Positions 1-5,507 of a stretch of 7,836 nt of DNA are shown piece after piece (position 1 is the first letter of the stretch; every line of letters begins with the position of its first letter). The DNA comes from JBDTOX01 sp039933015 (GTDB lineage Bacteria > Pseudomonadota > Gammaproteobacteria > Burkholderiales > Methylophilaceae): contig JBDTOX010000083.1 of NCBI GenBank assembly GCA_039933015.1, forward strand, positions 1 through 7,836. The letters are read 5' to 3'. Under the pieces are notes generated by a model. That model did no database searches and had not been told where the DNA came from. It worked only from the letters and a program-made list of their open reading frames with translations. The translations under genes were made by a program, and so were the position numbers.

Positions 1-18
1 CTAAGGAACCATCGCATA

Positions 19-273
19 TTATTCAGACTCTTTCTTCCCGAGCAAATCGTCACGTTTCTGAAGGAATTCCTCGCGACTGATTTCACCGCGGGCGTAGGCA
101 TTCTCCAGAATATCGATTGCCCGTTCAGGCGGTTTCGTCGTTTTGCTCTGGTTGGCTAAGTGAACCACCAGAGCGATAATCAACCCGATTGGAACAGCCC
201 ACATCAGCAGCATTCCAAGTCCCATGATCAAGCCTCCTCCTAAAGTCCATTCCCAGCCATGCCATCCGTACAT
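19..273 (-). CDS. SHOCT-domain small membrane protein
   Basis: This encodes an 84-residue protein. Residues 1-45 are hydrophobic and Gly/Met/Trp-rich, with about one to two membrane segments (GLIMGLGMLLMW, then IGLIIALVVHLA). A charged tail follows with the SHOCT pattern AIDILENAYARGEISREEF. SHOCT is a short C-terminal oligomerisation-type domain; the precise role of these proteins is not known. An in-frame TTG lies at 279, but the ATG at 273 is preferred: GGAGG sits 6 nt before the ATG and would touch the TTG directly. The gene lies 63 nt downstream of the methyltransferase gene on the same strand and may be co-transcribed with it. A second protein of the same design is encoded at 6547-6798. 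Such proteins are often found beside metal-efflux genes, so a role in metal or envelope stress is possible but is inference. Confidence 0.85.
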   Translation of the reverse strand: MYGWHGWEWTLGGGLIMGLGMLLMWAVPIGLIIALVVHLANQSKTTKPPERAIDILENAYARGEISREEFLQKRDDLLGKKESE

Positions 274-336
274 GATCAACCTCCAGTCGGTCCCCCACCA
301 TAAACCCTAGTCCTGCGATAAGATCAGCATAAATAA

Positions 337-957
337 TTAGCTGCCAGTTTTGCGACAATGGCAATAAACAAATTTCTGCACCGTGCCGAATGGGGTGTGG
401 TGCGCTTCCTTTTTATGTTCGACCAGCAGAAAAGCATCACCGAATTCCGCGTGTAGCGTTTCAGGCTGGTACCTCATCACAGGCAAGCCGCTGCATTTCT
501 CAGGGCCATCTTCGGCAAAGGTGGCAACGATCACATGTCCGCCTGGACGAACGGCACGCATGACCCGCTCTACATAAGCATGACGGTCAGCCGGGTCAGT
601 CAGGAAATGGAATACTGCGCGATCATGCCAGATGTCGAATCGGTGCATTGGAAAGTCTGCACGCGTTACATCACCTTCCATCCAGTGCACAGCATTCGCT
701 TGTTTTTCCAGACGCTGCTTTGCGACAACAAGTGCCGCCGATGAAAGGTCAAGCACTGTCAAATCGGTATAGCCTTCTGCTACAAGGTCATCCACCAGTC
801 TGGATGCCCCACCGCCTACATCGATAATGGCTGCACCCTTACCAAGTCCTGTGCTCCGGATCAGCCGTAACGACTGATCCGCGTGCTCCTGAAACCAACT
901 TACCGAGTCAGATGCCTTGGTGGTATAGACCTGTTCCCAATGTTGCTTACGATCCAT
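337..957 (-). CDS. class I SAM-dependent methyltransferase
   Basis: This encodes a 206-residue soluble protein with a Rossmann-type methyltransferase fold. Motif I is IIDVGGGASRLVDD (about residues 44-57), the acidic end of the second strand is TVLDLSS (67-73), motif II/III is EGDVTRADFP (94-103), and the post-motif is RAVRPGGHVIVATF (134-147). The N-terminus MDRKQHWEQVYTTK and the region HHTPFGTVQKFVYC are typical of a bacterial subfamily annotated only as class I methyltransferase. Its substrate is unknown. The ATG at 957 is preceded by GGAG at an 8-nt distance. It is not a convincing ArsM: the three Cys (155, 199, 201) are not in the arsenite-binding arrangement. A broken MBL-fold hydrolase stub lies just upstream on the same strand, so the gene probably belonged to a longer operon. 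The SHOCT gene follows downstream. Confidence 0.9.
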   Translation of the reverse strand: MDRKQHWEQVYTTKASDSVSWFQEHADQSLRLIRSTGLGKGAAIIDVGGGASRLVDDLVAEGYTDLTVLDLSSAALVVAKQRLEKQANAVHWMEGDVTRADFPMHRFDIWHDRAVFHFLTDPADRHAYVERVMRAVRPGGHVIVATFAEDGPEKCSGLPVMRYQPETLHAEFGDAFLLVEHKKEAHHTPFGTVQKFVYCHCRKTGS

Positions 958-960
958 GTC

Positions 961-1048
961 TTAGTCTCCAATCGCCTTGCTCTTTCCAGCGTCACCGAAA
1001 AAGTAGGGAGAGCACTGATTCTATCGTCTCCAACTGCCTGAAGAACAT
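961..1048 (-). pseudogene. 5' stub of an MBL-fold hydrolase gene, frameshifted
   Basis: On the minus strand a good ribosome site (GGAGG, 5 nt) precedes an ATG at 1048. The frame reads MFFRQLETIESVLS and would stop at 992. One extra C in the run complementary to 1006-1008 explains the break: shifting by one base after LS gives YFFGDAGKSKAIGD and then a TAA at 963-961. The joined reading resembles the start of a common family of MBL-fold metallo-hydrolases (MFFRQ...LSYFFG..G.GKA..VD), which are usually over 200 residues long. Only about 28 codons remain, and the methyltransferase ATG follows 3 nt after the TAA. The metal-binding HxHxDH part is absent, so no product can be functional. The family assignment comes from recalled N-terminal sequence; the frameshift is seen directly. 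Confidence 0.55.
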
Positions 1049-1057
1049 ACTAACCTC

Positions 1058-1168
1058 CTAAAACACAAACACCTTGTCTGCCCATTCGGACCAGTCCGCC
1101 AACACTTCAAGCGAACTACGGTGGGTGCCCTGTGCTGAATAGAAGTAGTGGACTTCCCAGAGTTTCAT
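1058..1168 (-). other. 36-codon open frame of unknown nature
   Basis: The frame starts MKLWEVHYFYSAQG and ends WADKVFVF, with its TAG overlapping the GGAGG site of the MBL stub. It has no ribosome site of its own. Its first codons lie in copy A of the direct repeat at 1149-1213. In the same frame, 39 nt upstream, copy B encodes a similar STKLWEVQ that soon runs into TAA. I do not recognise a family. The tight join to the next start looks like an operon junction, so this may be the 3' end of a lost gene. It may also be non-coding. The interval 1169-1270 holds nothing else I can support besides copy B of the repeat. Confidence 0.25.
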
Positions 1169-1213
1169 AGACGATTATCTGTCTTTTTGGACTTCCCATA
1201 GTTTGGTAGACAC
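1149..1213. repeat. direct repeat with 39-bp period, possible IS-end remnants
   Basis: Copy A (1149-1172) and copy B (1188-1211) share TGGACTTCCCA, then AGTTT, then TAGAC, which is 21 identical positions of 24. Both are in the same orientation and 39 bp apart. The sequence between the cores is not conserved. The cores resemble terminal repeats of an insertion sequence, which would explain the loss of the MBL gene and its neighbour here. No transposase gene is present and no inverted partner was found, so this remains inference. Confidence 0.4.
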
Positions 1214-1270
1214 CTCCTCTCGCGCCGCAGCAGAAACTGTTATCTGCATGGAGCACATCTCTGAATTTTT

Positions 1271-2347
1271 CTACTTCCCCGCCTCATACCATTTCCTGCT
1301 GCTATTCACGATCCTAACCACCGACAACATCACCGGCACCTCAATCAATACTCCTACTACTGTAGCTAAAGCAGCGCCTGAATGAACCCCGAATAAACTC
1401 ACTGCCGTAGCAACTGCCAGCTCGAAGAAATTGCTTGCCCCAATCAGCGCCGATGGGCATGCAACGCTATGAGCAACACCGAGTTTACGGTTTAGCCAGT
1501 AAGCTAAACCGGAGTTGAAATAGACTTGAATCAAGATAGGCAGTGCAAGGATGGCAATTACTCCAGGCTGCTCGATAATCTGCTTACCCTGGAAACCGAA
1601 CAGCAGAACTAGTGTGGCGAGTAGTGCTGTGAGTGACAGTGGGTGCAAAATCTTGAGCAGTGCCGTAAGGCCGCTTGTATTGCCTTTGGATAGCAGCGCC
1701 CAACGCAGTATCTGACTCACTACCACCGGAATCACGATATACAGCAATACTGACAGCAACAGGGTTTGCCAGGGAATGGTGATAGAAGACAGCCCCAGTA
1801 ACAAAGCTACGAGCGGCGCGAATGCAAACACCATGATCATATCGTTCAGTGCTACCTGGCTTAACGTGAAATGCGGCTCACCGTCCGTCAGGGTACTCCA
1901 TACAAACACCATGGCTGTGCAGGGTGCAGCAGCGAGCAGGATGAGCCCGGCGATATAGGAATCAATCTGATCGGCTGGCAACCAATCGTGGAATAGTATC
2001 CGGATAAACAACCAGCCCAACAGCGCCATCGAAAAGGGCTTTACCGCCCAGTTGATGAACAGGGTGACACCTATCCCTTTCCAATGCTGTTTCACCTCTG
2101 AGAGTGCACGGAAATCAATCTTGAGCAGCATGGGGATGATCATCAGCCAGATCAGCCCTGCCACCGGCAGATTCACCTCGGCCACCTTCATATCACCCAA
2201 CGCCTGGAATGTATCTGATGCAAGTCGTCCCAGCAAGATACCTACACCGATGCAGATGAATACCCATACAGTCAGATAGTGCTCGAAGAAGCCTATCTTC
2301 TTGGTATTGGCTTGCTCGGTAACGATTCCAGATTGAACACTGCTCAT
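1271..2347 (-). CDS. acr3: ACR3-family arsenite efflux transporter
   Basis: This encodes a 358-residue inner-membrane protein with about ten hydrophobic segments, the usual size for bacterial Acr3. It exports arsenite using the membrane proton gradient. Family signatures are visible: the conserved cysteine in APCTAMVFVWS (Cys143) and the conserved glutamate in GASNFFELAVA (Glu309), both known to matter for As(III) transport. PSALIGASNFFELA and the substrate-region NDMIMVFAFAP are also typical. The ATG at 2347 has only a weak GAG upstream. The gene diverges from arsR across 54 nt that include part of an ArsR-type operator, so arsenite probably induces both directions. It works with ArsC and ArsI, both of which generate arsenite. 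It is not ArsB, which is an unrelated 12-segment transporter. Confidence 0.95.
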   Translation of the reverse strand: MSSVQSGIVTEQANTKKIGFFEHYLTVWVFICIGVGILLGRLASDTFQALGDMKVAEVNLPVAGLIWLMIIPMLLKIDFRALSEVKQHWKGIGVTLFINWAVKPFSMALLGWLFIRILFHDWLPADQIDSYIAGLILLAAAPCTAMVFVWSTLTDGEPHFTLSQVALNDMIMVFAFAPLVALLLGLSSITIPWQTLLLSVLLYIVIPVVVSQILRWALLSKGNTSGLTALLKILHPLSLTALLATLVLLFGFQGKQIIEQPGVIAILALPILIQVYFNSGLAYWLNRKLGVAHSVACPSALIGASNFFELAVATAVSLFGVHSGAALATVVGVLIEVPVMLSVVRIVNSSRKWYEAGK

Positions 2348-2366
2348 GACGCACTCGATAAAGTTG

Positions 2367-2394
2367 TTGACATGTGCTTATATTTCCATAAAAC
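2367..2394 (+). promoter_or_regulatory. predicted arsR promoter, near-leaderless
   Basis: A perfect -35 box TTGACA lies at 2367-2372. At 16-bp spacing is TAAAAC (2389-2394), a 4-of-6 match to the -10 consensus. Transcription would begin around 2400-2402, which is at the arsR ATG itself. No Shine-Dalgarno sequence precedes that ATG, which fits a leaderless or nearly leaderless message. The -10 overlaps the left arm of the operator, so bound ArsR would block polymerase. On the minus strand TATAAG (2382-2377) could serve as the -10 for acr3, but I see no good -35 for it. Confidence 0.5.
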
Positions 2395-2410
2395 TAGAAT
2401 TATGGAAATA
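2381..2410. promoter_or_regulatory. ArsR operator: perfect 11-bp inverted repeat
   Basis: TATTTCCATAA (2381-2391) and TTATGGAAATA (2400-2410) are exact reverse complements separated by 8 nt. A long AT-rich dyad between arsR and acr3 is where an ArsR dimer is expected to bind. The right arm includes the arsR start codon (2402-2404), so operator and coding sequence are interlocked. Arsenite binding by ArsR should release the site and open transcription both ways. Confidence 0.75.
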
Positions 2411-2758
2411 CAAATTGTAATTGCTGCACTCGATGCCCTGGCTCAAGAGACCAGGCTGGATATTTTCCGTCTGCTGGTTCAGGCCGGAGAGAATGGAATG
2501 CCGGCAGGCAGCATCGGCGAGAAGCTGAGCGTGCCAAACGCCACCCTGTCGTTTCACTTGCAACAGCTCAAACACGCTGGTCTGGCCACAACTCTGCGCA
2601 AGAGCACGACCATCATCTACAAAGCCAACTATGAAGCAATGAATGGGCTGATTGGCTACTTGACCGACAACTGCTGCCAAGGTGCCTCTGAGCAATGCCA
2701 ACCGGCTGAGTCTTGCTGCCCGCCAGATGCTGCAAATCAAACAAAGGAATCATCATGA
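2402..2758 (+). CDS. arsR: ArsR-family arsenic-responsive repressor
   Basis: This encodes a 118-residue winged-helix repressor. ALDALAQETRLDIFRLL (residues 9-25) is the typical start, and NATLSFHLQQLKHAGLA (46-62) is the DNA-recognition helix-turn-helix. The classic ELCVCDL metal site is absent, with IGEKLSVPN in its place. The C-terminus instead has Cys91-Cys92, Cys99 and Cys105-Cys106, like the C-terminal three-cysteine As(III) site of the Acidithiobacillus ferrooxidans ArsR type. The ATG at 2402 is chosen because the family begins here; the frame is open further upstream, but that part is complementary to the 5' end of acr3 and to the promoter. The stop overlaps the arsI start (ATGA), which indicates translational coupling. 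The protein should repress itself, arsI-arsC and probably acr3. Confidence 0.93.
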   Translation: MEIQIVIAALDALAQETRLDIFRLLVQAGENGMPAGSIGEKLSVPNATLSFHLQQLKHAGLATTLRKSTTIIYKANYEAMNGLIGYLTDNCCQGASEQCQPAESCCPPDAANQTKESS

Positions 2759-3207
2759 AACGCTTTCACGTACATATATCGGTTCCCGACATCCAGGCTG
2801 GCATCAGTTTCTATAGCACCATGTTTGGTGTTGAGCCAACCGTTGTAAAAGATGACTATGCGAAATGGATGCTGGAAGACCCGCGTGTGAATTTCGCAAT
2901 ATCTAATAGAGGGCGTGAACCAGGTATTGATCACCTTGGCTTTCAGGTGGAAGACGCTGCGGAACTGGATGAAGTAGCAGCAAGGCTTGATGCGGCTGAT
3001 GAAGCCCTTCTTGAGCAGGAAGCTACGACCTGCTGCTATGCCAATTCAAAGAAAGCCTGGACGACCGATCCTGTCGGCATTGCCTGGGAGACCTTCCTTA
3101 CTCTGGGTGAAAGCACGACCTATAACGGCGATGTGACGCAAAGCTGCGAGATGCCGCGCATCTCCAAAGACCGCAAGGTGATGCAAATCAAGAGTGGCTG
3201 CTGTTAA
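2755..3207 (+). CDS. arsI: ArsI/CadI-type C-As lyase (glyoxalase-fold)
   Basis: This encodes a 150-residue vicinal-oxygen-chelate (glyoxalase/bleomycin-fold) protein. FHVHISVPDIQAGISFY begins the first module and GIDHLGFQVED the second. The features known for ArsI are present: the metal-ligand candidates His5, His60 and Glu112 (GIAWETF), and the vicinal pair Cys93-Cys94 in TTCCYANSKKAW that binds trivalent arsenic. ArsI is a non-haem Fe(II) dioxygenase that cleaves the C-As bond of methylarsenite to give arsenite. CadI, named for cadmium induction, is the same family. It also ends in a Cys pair (SGCC). The start overlaps the arsR stop and has AGGA about 6 nt upstream. No arsM is in the window, so its substrate would come from outside or from elsewhere in the genome. 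Confidence 0.9.
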   Translation: MKRFHVHISVPDIQAGISFYSTMFGVEPTVVKDDYAKWMLEDPRVNFAISNRGREPGIDHLGFQVEDAAELDEVAARLDAADEALLEQEATTCCYANSKKAWTTDPVGIAWETFLTLGESTTYNGDVTQSCEMPRISKDRKVMQIKSGCC

Positions 3208-3236
3208 GTTCAACTAATAGATAATCAGGAATCATC

Positions 3237-3731
3237 ATGGATGATAAAGTCTACAACGTATTATTTCTGTGCACCGGTAACTCAGCACGCAGCATCATGG
3301 CCGAGAAGCTCATGGATAAGTGGGGACACGGCCAATTCAAGGCTTATAGTGCGGGCAGCTTTCCGACTGGTAAGGTCAATCCATTTGCCATTAAGACGCT
3401 TAAGCTACACGGCCTTTCCACAGAAGGTTTGCGCAGCAAGAGCTGGGATGAGTTTTCTGGACCAGATGCCCCACACCTGGACTTCATATTTACGGTATGC
3501 GATAACGCGGCTGGTGAAGTTTGTCCAGTATGGCTAAGTCATCCGATGACAGCACATTGGGGAGTTGAAGACCCTGCCGCAGTGGAAGGGTCTGATGAGA
3601 ACAAGCTGGATGCTTTCTGCAAAGTAAGCCATTCTCTTGAGAACCGTATCAAGCTGTTTGTATCACTGTCACTCAGCAAGCTGGACAATATGATGATCAA
3701 GGAAGAGATTGACGCTATTGGCAAGGCATAG
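3237..3731 (+). CDS. arsC: arsenate reductase, LMW-phosphatase type
   Basis: This encodes a 164-residue cytoplasmic enzyme that reduces arsenate to arsenite. The phosphatase P-loop CTGNSARS (Cys12 to Ser19) binds the oxyanion. The second and third redox cysteines lie in FTVCDNAAGEVCPVW (Cys88 and Cys96), and Asp112 in GVEDPAA is the likely general acid. This is the thiol-relay class related to plasmid pI258 ArsC, in which the disulfide is reduced by thioredoxin or a similar partner. The ATG at 3237 has AGGA 7 nt upstream, in the same 13-nt leader (AGGAATCATCATG) as arsI. It lies 29 nt after arsI and is probably in the arsR operon. The arsenite formed would leave through Acr3. The gene ends 7 nt from the end of the convergent cation transporter gene, with no terminator hairpin visible between them. 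Confidence 0.95.
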   Translation: MDDKVYNVLFLCTGNSARSIMAEKLMDKWGHGQFKAYSAGSFPTGKVNPFAIKTLKLHGLSTEGLRSKSWDEFSGPDAPHLDFIFTVCDNAAGEVCPVWLSHPMTAHWGVEDPAAVEGSDENKLDAFCKVSHSLENRIKLFVSLSLSKLDNMMIKEEIDAIGKA

Positions 3732-3738
3732 TCGTCGC

Positions 3739-4386
3739 TTATTTCTTTCTGATGATTTGAATTCCAACTACCACAGGTTTTTGCATCTCACGTAATGCCT
3801 GTTTGCTCACAGCCAAAGCCGATTTCAGGAATAGTACAGCGATTAAAATACCTACCACGATGTCCGGCCATCGAGACACAAGCCAATAGCTCGTCAGCGC
3901 AGCCAATAACACGCCCACATTCGCTATCAAGTCATTACGCGAACATAGCCAGGTTGAACTCATGTTCAGGTTATCTTCCCGATGAGTCAGTAGCAAAAAG
4001 AAACAGATCAGGTTGGCTGATAAAGCAATCGCCCCAATAATACCCATGATCCCAGTATCAGGCAGTACCGGGTAAAATAATTTGTAAGCTGCATCCGCCA
4101 ATACGAACAAGCCGAATAGCAGCATGAATCCACTTTTGGCTAAGGCAACTTTTGCCTGTTGCTGCTGGCTTTGAGTCAGAACATACAAGCTCATCCCATA
4201 AACCAAGGCATCGCCCAGCATGTCGAGCGCATCCGCCATGAGTGATGTTGAATTAGCTATCCATCCGGCACCACCCTCGACCAAAAACATTGCTGCATTG
4301 ATGGCTAGCACTATCTTCAGCACGCGGCTGTGTTTTTCACGAAGTGCCGTGATCTCACAAGCTTTGTCTTCGCAGCAATCAGCCAT
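3739..4386 (-). CDS. CDF-like cation transporter
   Basis: This encodes a 215-residue inner-membrane protein with about five to six hydrophobic segments, related to the cation diffusion facilitators that export divalent metals such as Zn or Cd. The transport-site pattern is seen as ADALDMLGDALVYG (Asp55 and Asp59, helix II) and SRNDLIANVGVL (Asn151, Asp152, Asn156, helix V). It is shorter than standard CDF proteins (about 300 residues) and lacks a full cytoplasmic C-terminal domain, as is usual for this small subgroup. The N-terminus is Cys-rich (MADCCEDKAC), a possible metal-sensing or loading site. The ATG at 4386 is preferred over the one at 4392, because AAGG is 8 nt from the former and 2 nt from the latter. 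The transported metal cannot be told from sequence. Confidence 0.85.
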   Translation of the reverse strand: MADCCEDKACEITALREKHSRVLKIVLAINAAMFLVEGGAGWIANSTSLMADALDMLGDALVYGMSLYVLTQSQQQQAKVALAKSGFMLLFGLFVLADAAYKLFYPVLPDTGIMGIIGAIALSANLICFFLLLTHREDNLNMSSTWLCSRNDLIANVGVLLAALTSYWLVSRWPDIVVGILIAVLFLKSALAVSKQALREMQKPVVVGIQIIRKK

Positions 4387-4416
4387 GGACATGCCTTTCA
4401 GATATACGCATTTGAA

Positions 4417-4449
4417 ATCTTAAACTCCTTGCGGGTATAAGGTATCGAA
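4417..4449 (-). promoter_or_regulatory. possible MerR-type dyad before the cation transporter
   Basis: CCTTGCGGGTATAAGG at 4427-4442 has CCTT/AAGG arms about 8 nt apart, and TAAGAT (minus strand, 4422-4417) could be the -10 of a leftward promoter for the CDF gene. The -35 is poor. MerR-type regulators bind such dyads between -35 and -10, so metal induction is possible but weakly supported. The rest of the interval 4450-4573 is AT-rich and holds nothing I can identify. Confidence 0.25.
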
Positions 4450-4573
4450 TGATTTAAGACGAGTCATGCCTGATGTCATGAACACATAACTAAAAACAAT
4501 CGGCAAGATACCTACTTTCTTTGTGGAAGCTAAACTGGAAAGCCAAAACCTTTGCCTCACGAAACACAAAAAA

Positions 4574-4879
4574 TCATACTTTAAACGCTAACTTTCTGAG
4601 CGCTTGGTCGGCCAAGCCTAAGAGCGCAATCACGCAAAATGCCGCCCACGCATAAAACGTGAACGATGCTCCGGAATGACCCCATAACAACCCGGCCACC
4701 AAGCTGGCGATCAGCATGGCCACTCCACTCATCAGATTAAAGAACCCAAAAGCTGTCCCACGCAAATCGGCCGGAGCGGTATTGACCACCATTGTTGCCA
4801 GTAGCCCCTGCGTCATGCCCATGTGCACACTCCACAATGCGACTCCGAGCAGTACGACGCTCCAGTGATCGTTAGCAGC
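4574..4879 (-). pseudogene. C-terminal fragment of an MFS transporter
   Basis: A 101-codon frame resembles the last third of a major facilitator superfamily drug or metabolite transporter. It reads GVALWSVHMGMTQGLLA, then NTAPADLRGTAFGFFN (a typical cytoplasmic loop plus helix start), then two hydrophobic helices and a basic end (ALRKLAFKV, TGA). Homology runs to a TAG at 4882-4880. Beyond that is the tail of a different pseudogene, so the first 300 or so codons are missing. No suitable start or ribosome site is present. A full MFS protein has about 12 membrane segments and this piece has at most three to four, so it cannot transport. The substrate is unknown. Confidence 0.8.
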
Positions 4880-4891
4880 CTAAAAGACTAC

Positions 4892-5085
4892 TTATATGCA
4901 TCCCTTGCAGGACAAATTTATCGATCTTGTGACAGGATCGCGGGCGCGCTTGACCACATTGATGTCGTTCATATCGAGGACTGAAACCTCGCACGAACCG
5001 CATGCGAGGCGATTGACGAGTTCGATGGCGCTCTGGCAGGCGGGGCATCCGCGCTGAAAACTTCAACTTTGCGTTGGGCAGTCAT
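4892..5085 (-). pseudogene. thioredoxin/glutaredoxin-like gene, frameshifted
   Basis: The ATG at 5085 has GGAG 7 nt upstream and starts MTAQRKVEVFSA. A missing base near 5048-5052 (GCGGAT where GCGGGAT is expected) throws the frame off. The next frame continues the protein as GCPACQSAIELVNRLACG, then SCEVSVLDMNDINVVKRAR. This is a thioredoxin-fold protein with a CPAC redox centre and a second Cys pair (ACGSC), of a kind met in mercury and other metal islands. The end departs from the family: after KRARD it reads PVTRSINLSCKGCI and stops at 4892, where a GIRSVPAVVIDGK-like stretch would be expected, so a further small deletion is likely. It is inactive. A MerR-type promoter lies directly upstream at 5160-5191. 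Confidence 0.75.
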
Positions 5086-5159
5086 GGTATTTCTCCAAAA
5101 AAGTTAGGTCAGGTGCGCGAGAACTGACGAATCGAGAGCTAGTCAGACCGCACATCGTC

Positions 5160-5191
5160 ACGGTAACCCTTGGAGCAAGCTCCAAAGTCAA
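5160..5191 (-). promoter_or_regulatory. MerR-type metal-responsive promoter
   Basis: On the minus strand a -35 TTGACT (5191-5186) is followed by the perfect dyad TTGGAGCTTGCTCCAA (5185-5170), with 7-bp arms around 2 nt, and then GGGTTACC. The -10 would be TTACCG (5166-5161, 19-bp spacer) or TACCGT (20-bp spacer). A dyad filling an over-long 19-20 bp spacer is the hallmark of promoters that MerR-family activators untwist on metal binding. It points at the broken thioredoxin-like gene. No MerR-family gene is in the window; the region to its right, where a divergent regulator usually sits, is merA debris. Confidence 0.75.
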
Positions 5192-5210
5192 GCGCTATTT
5201 TGGCCTGCCG

Positions 5211-5459
5211 CTATCCGGCGCAGCAAGAAAGCTGCTTCACTTCCTTGAAGAAGGTCTGTGTGCAGAGCTTCAGCTCCTCTACCATCGTCAGATATAGGAA
5301 CAACTGGTTGGCCAAACCTTGCACCGTCATCCGTGCCCAGATGGCCAGCGCTGCCGTCTGAATGATTTCGCCTGCTTCCGGCGCCACTGCCTGCACGCCG
5401 ATCAGCCGATCAGAGTTCGCTTCCGCGACCAAAGGGCGAACACGATGCCGACGAATCAT
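5211..5459 (-). pseudogene. merA: merA C-terminal fragment (second copy)
   Basis: An open frame matches the last 70 or so residues of mercuric reductase: RLIGVQAVAPEAGEIIQTAA, then RMTVQGLANQLFLYLTMVEE, and the terminal KEVKQLSCCAG with the Cys pair that hands Hg(II) to the active site. Against the merA end at 7430-7836, 53 of the last 65 residues are identical by direct count, with changes at usually conserved places (FPYL to FLYL). It is therefore a diverged lineage, not a recent duplicate. The FAD, NADPH and CxxxxC parts are missing. Upstream of about 5430 the match fades into frame-broken sequence. It ends 20 nt from the -35 of the MerR-type promoter. Confidence 0.85.
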
Positions 5460-5460
5460 C

Positions 5461-5505
5461 GATTTCGCTGGCGCCGAGCTGCCTATCCATACCCTGCACG
5501 CCGAT
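5461..5505 (-). pseudogene. possible second merA scrap beside the first
   Basis: The block contains GATTTCG, GCGCC and CCTGCACGCCGAT in the same order as 5364-5402 inside the merA fragment. On the minus strand it reads IGVQGMDRQLGASEI, resembling IGVQAVAPEAGEI of MerA with an insertion. It may be a partial tandem copy that was then damaged. It abuts the end of the desaturase gene. The last element is a 13-nt exact match; the rest is loose. Confidence 0.3.
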
Positions 5506-5507
5506 TT

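Noticed and set aside
337..957. Arsenite methyltransferase (ArsM)
   Set aside because: It is a SAM methyltransferase of ArsM-like fold, but the cysteine positions and the flanking motifs are not those of ArsM.
1087..1098. Palindrome CGGACCAGTCCG as an operator or terminator
   Set aside because: It is only 12 bp with a 2-nt centre, too short a loop for a hairpin, with no T run and no promoter around it; probably chance.
2279..2401. A longer ArsR beginning at 2279 or at the ATG at 2372
   Set aside because: The added residues are complementary to acr3 or the promoter and match no ArsR start. The family begins at MEIQIVIAALDALAQETR.
3729..3745. Bidirectional terminator between arsC and the cation transporter gene
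   Set aside because: The gap is 7 nt and no stem with a T tract is present.
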